Source: Serinus canaria
Lineage: Eukaryota; Chordata; Aves; Passeriformes; Fringillidae
Reading direction: 5' to 3'
Assembly (NCBI RefSeq): GCF_022539315.1
Contig: NC_066317.1
Coordinates: forward strand, 52,928,435 to 52,992,434
Length of the DNA: 64,000 nt
The notes under the pieces were generated by a model. It made no database searches. It saw only the letters and a program-made list of their open reading frames with translations, and was not told where the DNA came from. Numbering within the stretch: position 1 is the first letter of the stretch; each line of letters starts with the position of its first letter. This document shows, in pieces, positions 36,422-48,200 of this stretch. Position numbers and translations under genes: made by a program.

Positions 36422-39400
36422 CAGAGCGGGAGTTCCCCAGGCCCCGCCTTGCTGCTGCCAGCGGCGTGGCTGCTGTGCTGCCCTGACCTTCTGCCGCGGC
36501 TAATGTGTGCACGCACCAAAGCAGTTCTAAGATTAAACCACAGGATGCAGGATTGCAAAGTCATTCATTACAAGGAGTAGAGCAGGATAAACTAAAAATT
36601 TCCATGTTTCCAAAACGTGCAGGAGAAGATACAGCTTTTTTTTCAGTCTGTCTCGTCTCTGTAGGACTGACTATAAGCTGAAGACACCTAAGGAAGTTAT
36701 TTGCATCCTCTTGAAATCAAGAAAATGGGGAAGATTGAACAAATTTATTAGACTGTGAATTATCACAAATAATTAACAAGGAAGATTTAAAGATTATATT
36801 ACTCCAGATGTTTTATTGATTTTATTGATATATAGAAATACAAATCGATTTTGCCATGCTCTTAATTGGTGTGAATACAGATTTTTTGCAGGAAAATATT
36901 TTGATCAGAGGTGCTTTTGCAGTTCTGTTGTTTTCCTGACGTGTATCAATTCACATCTACGCTCAACCCCATGCCTTTAATTTAGTGACTGAGTTAGAGC
37001 TGATTTTTTCAGCTAGTCTGGTCTCTCATTCATTAGGCTCTTTGAGAAAATATATGCTGACAGACTTCACTTCTACCAGTAAGTAAAATGTGTTTTTTGA
37101 AAACAAAGAATGAAAACTCATTTGATTCTACAAAACACAAGAGAAATACACACTCTTATTATACACATTTTTCTTACTTACAGGGAATATGTAACAGAAC
37201 AATGCTTAAGGAAATTTCAGACTAAATATAACAAGGTACAAAAAAAGAACACATCAGCCTACTATAAAAGAAAACCACAAACTGCACATGACCTCTTGAT
37301 AAAACTAGCACTAAAACCCCATTTGCCATTGTAAACCATCCCATTTTCCTATGTGTTAGGAAAATCCTTGTCCCAGTGGTAACCACACACTATGTCAAAG
37401 GAGGAAATATAGACAGAAATCCTTAACCTGTAATTCTGCATGCAAATATGTGCACACAGGAATTCTTTCTATAGAGAGAGGAGTTACAAAATTAATTGAT
37501 TCACAGGTGTAAAGGTGGAAACCATATAAATGCTCTCTGGAGAATTTAGGTAAACCTCATTCTTGTCCTATATAGAGAAGTTAAGACTGTCCATGTCCAT
37601 TGTCCATAAAGATAATATTTGTTTTGGGGCTGTTTATTTAAATCATTTAGGAAGTTATACAATCTTGAAACAGAAGATAGTCTAAAGGCATCACCAAAGA
37701 ACATGTAATCCTAAAAAATATTTAACTTGTAATGCTGCCATGTTGATATCTATTTAGGTTACAAAAGTTCTAATTGTTGTGGACTTAGTCTAGCTTTTGT
37801 ACTACTATAATTTTGCTGTTCCACAGACATTCCATTTTCCATAATCCTCCTGAAAACAGATGGACTATTTTTGGCCAGAACTATTGAAAATAAATTCCAT
37901 AAAAATTGCCTGAGAATATTGCTCAGATCCAGAGTGGCTGACACCTTTTGAATTTTTTCCTCTTAGGGAATTACACATGACCTTTTAATGCTAAAGTTTA
38001 TTAGTGCTTGGATATCATATTGGTGAACTTTGTATAAATGAATGGATGAACAGATAAGCCACAGCTAAGGTAATGATCTTACAGCTGTTATGGAGGTGAC
38101 TGAAGACATGTCATGGATGATAACTACTTAAAAAATTTCTCTATAATTTTAGTTACTGTCATTCTTGGTTCAGGATTCACTCTCTCTTCTTTAATCTTAA
38201 CAAGTGGTACTTCATTTTTAATGTTCCAGACAGCCAGATCTTTTTCTAGAAATGCAGATATCCAGACATTCTTATTACTCACGGTTTCATTATCAGTTTG
38301 TTTTTCTCCTCATTACTGGCACTGACCTTGCCAAGAACTAAGCACATGCATAATTTTACTGGTGCGATTAGACTCATTAAAGCTAATGGGATTAGTCAAG
38401 AAAGTAAACCTACTTCTGTTTAAGTGTTTGTTGTTTGAGGTAGTGCTTCTAGAATCAAGATGAGGAAAGTCTGGAAGGAATTCAGACTGAACAATAATTT
38501 TTAATAAATGTCATACAAAGAAAAATTAAAAAATTTTTCTCTTGACCCAACCCTGATGTGTGATCAACCCAAGGTGGTTTTACACTGGGGGCAGGGATTT
38601 CCTAACAATGCTTTTTCTTCAAAAGATGGGGGCTTGTCAAGAATTGAGCTGGTCTCAGCAAACTTTACAAGGTTGTTTCTCAAGTCTAGGATGAAATATT
38701 GAAATTAAAGATAATGAGACATCTCAGCCACCAGCCCAGCAACAAAAGCTGAGTGTAACCTGATAGCAGTGTTGTGATGCTGTGCCCTGGGAGACTCTGG
38801 TTCCCCCCAGGAATATTTCATTAATGTGGGGATATTGAGAGAGGCAAACCTAGAAAACGTTTCCTCTTTCTGCACAGAAATAGGGAGACAGCACTGAATT
38901 AAACAACATTTCCTCTTGCAGAGGATTGTCTCACAGTTAGAACATGGGCTTATAACTTGGAGGTCTTGTGTATAAAATCCTAAAGAGGTATTTATGCCAG
39001 TAAAAAGTGGGGAAAAAGTCTAAAAGATTTCCTTGCTATGACTCCTACCCTACCTTTGTTCCTCTTTTTGAGTGCTGCAAGTCTGCTGGTTTTTGACCTG
39101 CCAGCTGAAAGCCTCCCAGAAGCATTATAGCAGCCAGAAATACAATGTTTAGAGTGCACCTGGCTTTCAGCCCCTTTCTTTGAGAGCCATCTCTGCTAGG
39201 GCTGAGAGGGGAGGAGCATGGAGCAGTTGCTCCATCCATCCCAGGGAACTTCCCTTCTGGACCATCAGGACAATTATATGGAGACTGGTAACACAGGCCA
39301 GACATAAAGTGGGTGATTATTAACTCCATCATGCTATAATTTGTCATTTCTGGCCTCTGATGAGCTGCCTCATATACAGTGAGTTATAAAAATCTGGCCT

Positions 39401-42149
39401 CTTACAGAACCAAATGCAAACTGTTCTGGTATCATTTCAAAGCAGCAATTCTTCCATGGCCTTGGAGAAAACATCACTTGTGGGCTTTCACCCATTTTAT
39501 ACCTTCCTCTCAAAGCAAATACTTATTTTGGTCTCTGATAAATACAAATGAGAAGTAAAATTTATTTAAGCTGCAGACAGGCTATTTGTAGGCTAAAAGT
39601 GAAAATTCTAAGTTAATACTGACTCCTGTGCCCTGTCTTTTTCTGTGCAGAGGTAAAAAAACAGCAAGTCCATCGCTGCAACATCTAATATCAGGGGTGG
39701 TAGATATATTTAATATTACTCACTTTTCTCTAAGAAAGCAGTTGATCTATGCCCCACGCTCACAATTTTATTAACATTGGAAAGAGCCATGTGGTGTTCA
39801 TACAGTGTTTAAGCTCCATGGAGTGTCAGAGCCCAAGGTTTTCTGATCACTGGCTGAGGAGGGCTGGAGTGACAGTTAGGGGTGCGCCGTTCCCTACTGT
39901 ATATACAGCTGTTGCTGCGCAGGGGAGGGAAATGCAGGGTCTGGCTGTCTGTTCCAAACAAAAAGAAATGGCACATGCTATTACTTCCAGATCATTGCAG
40001 TCCCTGCACCACCATCTGCTGGGGGTCAGAGCAGTTGTCCGGGTCGGCGTCAGTCATGCACAAACTCAATGCCTTCCACGGAGCTGCACCCAGCAGTACA
40101 TATTTACAAGAACAATAAAGCAAACCTGCTCCCTGGACACAGGCACCACAATGCTCCATCACATTGGGAACAAAGGGGCACAACGAAAGTTGATATGCAT
40201 TACAAAGGAGGTTCTCAGGGATCACAGCTTTGTGATTTCAGGCCGTAACACAAATTGAAGGGAAGAAAAACTGTCACCAATAAGCCTAGACCTAGTGATC
40301 ATTGTATTTGTAATTGACGCAGCATTGCTGAAAGGGTGCGTGGGTCTCTGTGTTTCCCCTTTTCCTATTGTTAAAGTCTTCTGTAGAAAACAGTTAAATG
40401 GGAGAAGCTTTGATGGTAAATATTGAAAACTTGGTTATGTTATTCTGTAACAGCAGCAAGATAATCTCTGCCACTCACCCCAGCTTTTCCATGCAGATCT
40501 CTTTTTCTGGGGCTTATGCCATGTGCTGGAGGGAGAATGTGGAGAGTCCTGACTGACGTAAACTGAACAGTTCCTGGAAACCGGATGAGTACAACTGTGT
40601 CACTGTGATGTTGAAACCAAATGAGCAGTTTTAGCATCTCTTCAGCCTCACAACAGCTAGTGAGTAATTCATTTCTCCTGCTAAAAACGGCTGCTTCACC
40701 ACCACTGGAGTGACACATCAGGCGTTACTGTCGGGCACTGCAAACCTTTCACTTAGCACTGTCCTGCACCCTTGGCTGAGCATACGTGTGCAGGCGTGAC
40801 ACCCTTGGGGCCTAGAGCTTGAGGTGCCTAAGCTGGCAGTACATTAAGGCATAGAGATAAAAGTACAAGCTTTGTTTTAGGTCTGGGCTAGCTTCCTGCA
40901 GAGCTACATCCAGTGTTTTGGTGCTGCGTCAAAACGGAATGCGTGGTGCAGAGGCGTCTGCATTTAGTGAGTTTATTAGTTTGGTCTCAGCATCAGCACT
41001 GTTAAAACAGGCAGCAGTGCCAGCATGGGGTGAGAGAAATAGGCAACAGTTCTGGAAAGCTATGAAAAGGGCAGGTGGAGCTGCACCCAGAACATTTTTC
41101 AAGTGAGGCTCATTGCCAAATAACTAGAAACTATGCTGTGCGAGCAGAAACACATGAAGGACTGCTGTAGTTCCTGCCTTACATAGCTACAGTGTCTGTC
41201 ACAGCACTACCACATGCATAATCTTTGACATTTCATCTGATAATTAGTGGTTTTGGCACAAGTAAACACACTCTTGTTAGGTTCTACCCTCAGTTGCTTT
41301 TTTACTAAGCATCACTCATCATTTTTGCATAAAACCTCTCCAGTCCATGTAATGTTTGACAGCCTTCTTGGATGATTTGCCTGAAACATGATATGGAAGA
41401 GGAGACCTCCAGGTAGCTGCACACACATGTCTTCCAGACTCCACCTTCCTGGCCTCACTGGCACCAGGACACCCCAGCTGCCGGAGTCGCAGAGCTGGTT
41501 CTGGAGCCTGCGAGGGCATGCAGAGCAGCCTTTGCTTGTTTCCTTGGAGAACCTCACCAGCTCAGTTACGTATCTGTACTTGGAGGACACTTTCCCTGAG
41601 CCATTCCATGCAGAGCTGAACTCCACAAGTATGTACTGCAGCTAGGCAGGCTTTCAGCAGTGGGTCAGAACTGAAAGACATAATTTTTTTTACCATCTGG
41701 TCTTGTGGAACTGCATTTGAAGTAAAAGTTGCCGAAGAGTAGTCAATATATAGCTTAGATGCATTTACATAATAAAATGTATGCAAAGTGTAAATAATTT
41801 TGTATCTCTACTTTTGGGGAGGAAAAGGCAGGGGATGGGAAGCTGGCAGAGTGGCTCTTTCAGGATATTAGTAATAAAATGAAAGGACAGAAAGTCTTCT
41901 ACCTGTAGATAATTGATGTAAATAATGTGTGGGGACTGAAACTCATTTCCATTAGTAGTCCAATATAAGTGATTTGACTTATATTGTCCTGTATGTTTAG
42001 TCCACCATAGAAAGGTGCTACATTGTGGAAATCATCTTGTTTCAGTGCCTGCTTGTACCTGTGTTGGGCTTTATTCTACCAGCCAGTGACTGTGTAGGGA
42101 ACAGTCTGGGTTTCCCAGTCATCCTTCTGGACACAGTCCAGACATTGAG
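36422..42149. other. RBPJ 5' flank, middle part: no gene recognised
   Basis: Non-coding sequence of average composition, with a short inverted repeat (CAATATAAGT arms) at 41,961-41,986. The longest open frame (39749-40258, plus, 169 codons) has no recognisable motif and no neighbouring splice or promoter signal that I can defend. I see no transposon remnant here. Confidence 0.45.
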
Positions 42150-42243
42150 GAACTTGTAGGAGAAGGTTCTCCTGCCCATAATAACTAGATGGTCTTTAAA
42201 GTCCCTTCTAACCCAAACCTTTCTAGGATACTGTGATATTCTT
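42150..42243 (+). mobile_element. Degraded CR1 LINE 3' tip
   Basis: The terminal CR1 blocks are recognisable in order: AACTAGATGGTCTTTAAAGT, CCCTTCTAACCCAAACC, then a decayed octamer repeat TTCTAGGATACTGTGATATTC. Upstream similarity fades within about 60 bp. It is an old, short, plus-strand insertion. Confidence 0.7.
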
Positions 42244-45200
42244 CACATAATGCCAGGGAAATTTAGAACTGGTCTCATGTGTTCTGCAGATAAATAAGGG
42301 ACTTCAGTATCCAGAAGGAACTTTTCAGGTGTTGTGGTCACTAGCAAATATAAACCACAAGAACAGATACATTCTGACTAATAAAATAAGTTTTCTGATA
42401 AAAACAAAGCTTTTACAGAATGAACAATCAACTCATTGGTACTCAAGAGTACCAATCAACAGTACAACTGTGTTGGTACTCTTGTTCTATGACGCGTTAC
42501 CAGTAAACCATGCTTTTGTTGATGGAATATTCCACCCTCTTCAATCATATGTGTCATACTTAAATGCTGCCCTGGATAAACCATAGTCCTAACTTTTATG
42601 TTGTAAGTCTATCATTGCAGGAAAAATAGATTTCAGTTTATTTTTCTTAATTGCCTAGATGAAATGAATCTACACTGTGTCCGGGCCAGTGGACATCCAG
42701 TTATGCATAAACCTTAGGAGTCTAATGTTGAAACCCTGCAGCAACCAGGGGCTGAGTGGAAGCTTTTATGTTTGGGTACTTAAGTGGGAGATGAGCTGTT
42801 GTGAAAATCTAGACCAGAATAATAGTTTAACTTTTTATATTGACTCCTTTATTTAATATTCCCCTTTATCTCTGAGGTTGTAGATAGGTTTTTGTAAAGA
42901 GTAATTCTGCAAGTTACTACATTTCTGGGCAACATAAATTCAGCCCACATCAGGCACAGCGTGTTGAGTCACACAGCACACAGAATATGTACACATCATG
43001 GCTGTTCTTTCCAGCTTTATTCTTTATGCTGCATCAATGACAACTATTGGAGAAGAAGTGATGTTTGATCAAACTCAAATTGCACAGAGGGAAGGTTTGG
43101 CTTTTTTGAACAAATTTAATCTTTCACCTTCAGCTGTGCCAATTGAATACATTGCATCAAGAGACAGTGATGTTTTTGATCTGGGATTAACTGTTGTAAC
43201 TTTGGATTTACTGCCTGGTGGAGCCTTGGCCTGATTTTTACCCGCAGACACTTATATATGCTGTTTCTTAACATATCTTCCTTGAACTCATTTTCAGATC
43301 TACTAAACTCTCTTCTTCCTGCCTGTTCTCTGAATTCTGTCTGCAGTAATATCTGCCAGCTTCTAATGGCTGATAGCCAGATAAATGACCATTAGGAAAT
43401 AATGGATTAATAAAACACAATTATGTATTTTTATGAAAGCAATGTTTTAGTGATTTACAGCTGGCCTACGGCATATATATGGTTAACATGGACTTTTGTT
43501 GCTTTTGTACTGCATCCCTTCTCACTGCTTACTCTGCCTACTTACAGATTGTATTTTAGCCCCTTGAATTTGCCTAATTGAAGAAGTCTTTGCAGTTATA
43601 TTTCCTAAGCATCATGTAGGAGGTTCCTCAGACATATTGGAGAGGCTTAAAACTTTATGAGGGAGAAAAAGCTTTTAATATTTAAATATGTCCCCATTGT
43701 TTGTGGTGTTTTGTTTTTTTTGGGTTTTTTTTGTTATAGAAATAATCTAAAATAAATATTCAAAGGGTTGTCTTGCCTTAATAAACTTAGGAAACTTTAG
43801 ACTTGTCCCTTATGTTGATTACATATGCAGCTGTAATTACTCTGTTTTTACTTGCATGTTTTAGGCCGTTGCATTGTGTTAGTGATTGAGTAGCACTTCA
43901 CCGAGCAATGGAACTGTGTTCACTCAACTTAAATACTGCTGCAAAAGTAGCACAAGAGAAAAGTGTCTTAAAGGTTCTACAGAAACTCTGGCTAAGCTGC
44001 AGTAGTGGACTGGAAAGAGATGTGGCAGAGAGAGAAATCACAAAAGTTATGGAAAAATTGGTGGAAAGGCAAAGGGAGAGACTGTTGCTTTGGGAAATGG
44101 AGAGAGGGGTGGCTGAGCAGACAGCGTCAAATTGCTCCCCCTCTCTGTTCTGGCACTTGCAGATCTATTGAAAACAGGCCAGAAGGACATGCTGAATTTG
44201 TTACTCCCGTGTGCCAGCCTTTTCTGCAGCAGCAAGAGAAACCAATCAGTGCTGCTTCAAAAGCAGCTGGAAACTGAGAAATCCCTGGTCCCCCGCTGCC
44301 TGGCAAGCAGCAGTACAGGGTCTTCTCAGTTTCCAGCAACTACAGAGGCTCCATTGACAAAATGTGTGCGGCATTTGAAGGAGCACAATGTGACAATGAA
44401 AGAACCTGAGGGAAACAAAACGAGGAAGGGGGAGAAAGGAAGAAAGGGGGGAGAATTAAATGGGAATGAGGGAGCAACTGAAGACAGGAGGACAAAAATC
44501 CAAAGAAAAATATGCTAATCACTGCAAAAGGGGCAATAAAAATAAATCATCCTTGTCATATTTGACATGTCTGCACTACTTTATCAAAGAGTATAGTTGT
44601 GATAGGAAGACTAGAGAAAAAGAGGTAAACTTTACTAATGTTTGCTTTCATTGCCTCTCTGAGATACAGGCACGCTTAATTTAGTCCCCTGCTTTCACAA
44701 ATACTGTTGTGAAGTACCGAGTGACTGCAAGATGCCAGATACCACACAGGGGTCCACATGGCACTGTGAATGGGACAGCTCCTACCCTCATCCTCTGCTT
44801 CTGAAAGAAGAAGAAAGATTTAAAGAGCCCTGTAAGTCAGGAGAACGGTGCCTTACCATTGCTCAGAACAACCTGGGGAGAAAACAAAATGCTGCCCAAA
44901 ATAAAGCAAGGCAGCTGGTTTGTTTTCTCATTTCCCTTGTACTTCATTGCACTGGCTATGAGAATGTGTAGCAGAGTGGAAACCAGAGTATCACCAAGAG
45001 CTCAGAGCAAAGCAGCATGGCTGACTTTTATTTCTTTTTCCTCTGTCTGCCTGGTCATAAGGTAGGACATCCAAGAGGGGTAGCAAGAGCTCAAGGGATA
45101 TACCTGTGGTACTTTACTCTCCCAGCTGTTCCCACTTATGCTGCTTGTTCAGGATGAAGGGAGATTTGGGAGTGCCAGAACCAAAGTTAGTTACAATGCA

Positions 45201-48200
45201 ATTATACTGGAAGGGACTTCCCAAATGTCCTCACATGACTCATGCAGTTTTTAGTTCATGGGTCCAGCTTGACCTCCTTCAAATTAAAATCCCCTGAAAC
45301 ATATGCTGGGTGAACACAGTGTCTTCAGCACCAATTTTTCACTCCAGATAGCTGCTCTTACTTGGAATAACTTGGTACAGTAACATGCAAAATTGAATAG
45401 TACTTGGGAGAGAGCACTGGCATCTACAGATTTTCTGGGAATTCTTTGTACTTTCTGAAAGGTCAGAGAAGTGCACCATAAAAACTGAGACAGAAGAAAA
45501 AAAGTGTTGCTGTTAGTTTCAAAAGGGAATATCAGCCAGGAACCGAGAAGAGGGTAGATTTTGTATTGCCCAAGTTGAAAGTGAGTAAACTCAATTTATG
45601 TGCATTTGCCTTTGAGCTCTGCACTATCATCTTAAATGAGCTTATCTTTTTAAGCAAAGGAAGGCTTCTGTCCTGGTGACAGGAGTTTTGCAGTTAATAA
45701 AGCCTTCTTAAAAAATTCTCATTTATCATTCAGGTTTAAAATAAAATGCTTCCATTTGCTCTCTTAGCTCTTATTTTCAGTCATGAGTAATAATTCCTGT
45801 AGTTACTGCTTAGGTTAAAAAAAAATCTGTTTCTCCAAAGAAAATTAATTTGAGCATGAACCATGGCCTCTACACAGTTCCCAGTATTTAGATCAGTGAT
45901 CAATTTGTCTTTCTCTGTAGGAGTAGTAGACAGTGTAGAACTGATTTTTTATGATATTTTTATTAATGAGTTTCTGGGTGTTATAATTTTGAAAGAACCT
46001 ACAGATGCTTTAGAAGCTGTAAAATGAGACCAGCATCATGTCTGTCTGATCAGGAATCGCCCATTGTGTCATAGGTTAAGAATGAGATGTTTTGGTTTTT
46101 TCATTTGTTCTGTTCATGTATAGTAGATCAAAATTAGTACCATATTTTCAAATTTAGCATTTCAGATTTTTTTCATCCAAGGTAATTTAAAGCAAAGGTA
46201 TCTTGCTTCATCTCTAAAATCTTAGCTGTATTTTTTATGTCATAGGAGGATATAGTAGTTAGGGCTTTAGAGGAACTACCAGCATGATAAATAAACACAG
46301 AGAGATACCTCTCAAAATACTGGGCAAAACCTATCTAATAATTTTTGAAATTTTTCCCTTTTATGTTTGTCTCATGAACTGGCTCTGATTACATTAATGA
46401 GTAACTCATCATAACAGAAACAGATCACCATATTGAAGTAGTTAGTGCTGAGAATCAGTATGTTTGTTATAAACATTACAAGGATTTGAACTTCAGGCTA
46501 CCTTTAACTTTATCCCTTGGATTGGCCCTTCTCACCATGCAAGCTGCCCAAAGGCTGCCCAAAGGCCCACTGCTTGGTTTGGACTCATAACATCCTTGCT
46601 GGAGTGCATTTCATGTGCACTGAGCAGAGCTTCTGGGTTAGTTCCCTGCAAAGGGAATTCAGTGCTTCTGTGCACCAAAACTGCTCTGGGAGCTGAGCCA
46701 GTGTGCAGTAAATGGGAACACTCAGGGGGTGGGATTTGTTGCAAAACTGCATTGCTGCTCTGAACCAAAATGGTAAATATATAGGCAATCATTAGTATTT
46801 TTGTGCCTTTGGGAAAGCACTGCATATTTTTCTCTAGTGTGCAAACCAAGCAATTTTGCATGATAAAGCTAAAATATGTATTTTCGTACTTTTCTGACCA
46901 GCAACCTCTGGTAAGTTCTTTTGTGTGTTTGATGATGCAAAGAGAAAGCAAGCTGCACTGAAGCATTATGTAAGCAGAGAAATCCTTACATGTGTGCTTT
47001 ACATGCAACTCAGAATAGTAGATTTTATTTTATCAAGTGATAAAAATTGTGGCTTTCACATAAAAATTATTAAAAACTGGTCTCCTAGCTTCAATTCTCC
47101 AAAAAAGAGAAAGTGATGGGTTTGCCAAATCAGGAAAACAGACTAATTTTCTATGACCAAAGAGGACCCTGCACTACATAGGGCTTCATGAGAATGCATA
47201 AAGAGTGAAGAAAAAAAATGTCGAAAATCATGTAGTTCATTTAAAGCAATGTGCTTGATATCATATAGTACATTGAGATATTGATCATGAGATCAGAAGT
47301 CAGAACTTCTGCATGCTAATTTTGACTTTGAAAGTGAATTCAGCTTTTGTCAATTCATTACTGTGCCATTTCCCACCTGAGCAAAGGAATGTTAATGTTT
47401 CAAAGAGCAGAAGAAAAATTCAATACTTAACAGTTCACCTTTCTCATTTCCAGTTTATTTATTTGAGTGAATAATTATTTTGCTCTTAAAAGGCTACTGA
47501 ATTTCATTTATTGCTGGCTAGATTTTTGCACTAAATGTTTTAATTTTGGTTACTCACATTCATCTGTGTAATTTCAGTTCCTTGGCTGGATTGCTAGAGC
47601 TCAGAAAAGGTTCTTCTGCAGCTGCTGGTATAAGTACAAAATCTAATTTCAGTTAATTCTTGCATATATGTTTTTTGCATTTGTTCTCAACAAGTGATCA
47701 GGCACATTTTGAGTGAATGCAGATTTCCAGAATCCAATAGAAAGGAATGTAAATTGAGTGGTAAAAGGCATTTGATTGCGAAAAAAGGAGAATTCCTACA
47801 GTAGTGTACTCCAGTGGCTTTGTGCTAATGCTCTTGAATTTCTTCCACTGGGGTCTGATCCATAAAGGGATTTGGTTACTTAAAATAGCAGTTATGTCCT
47901 AAAGTTCTTAGTATGTGCTATTAGAACTTCATCTCAGCTTCTCTTTAAGCTTAATAGAGTACACCCATGTTCCCACCACAGATTATACCCTCAATCTGCC
48001 TTTGAGGCTCCTTTGCTTACTGCCCAAGGGAATGGTGGCACCTGAAATGATAGACACTGCAGCAAATTCAAGCAAATGTGCTGTGCTGCTACCAATATGC
48101 CTGAACTCACCAGGACCCTCCTTATTCTGACCTGGGGGCTCTTTTGTCACCTGTGATTGTGCATTTGCACGTAAGCAGAGGTGTGTCTGTCAATTTGCAG

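Noticed and set aside
39749..40258. A 169-codon plus-strand open frame.
   Set aside because: No motif, no resemblance to a known protein, ordinary composition for non-coding DNA, and no nearby promoter or splice signals that I could defend.
46532..47008. A 158-codon minus-strand open frame in the upstream flank.
   Set aside because: No family resemblance. A splice-free gene of this kind would be unusual here, and the frame is consistent with chance.
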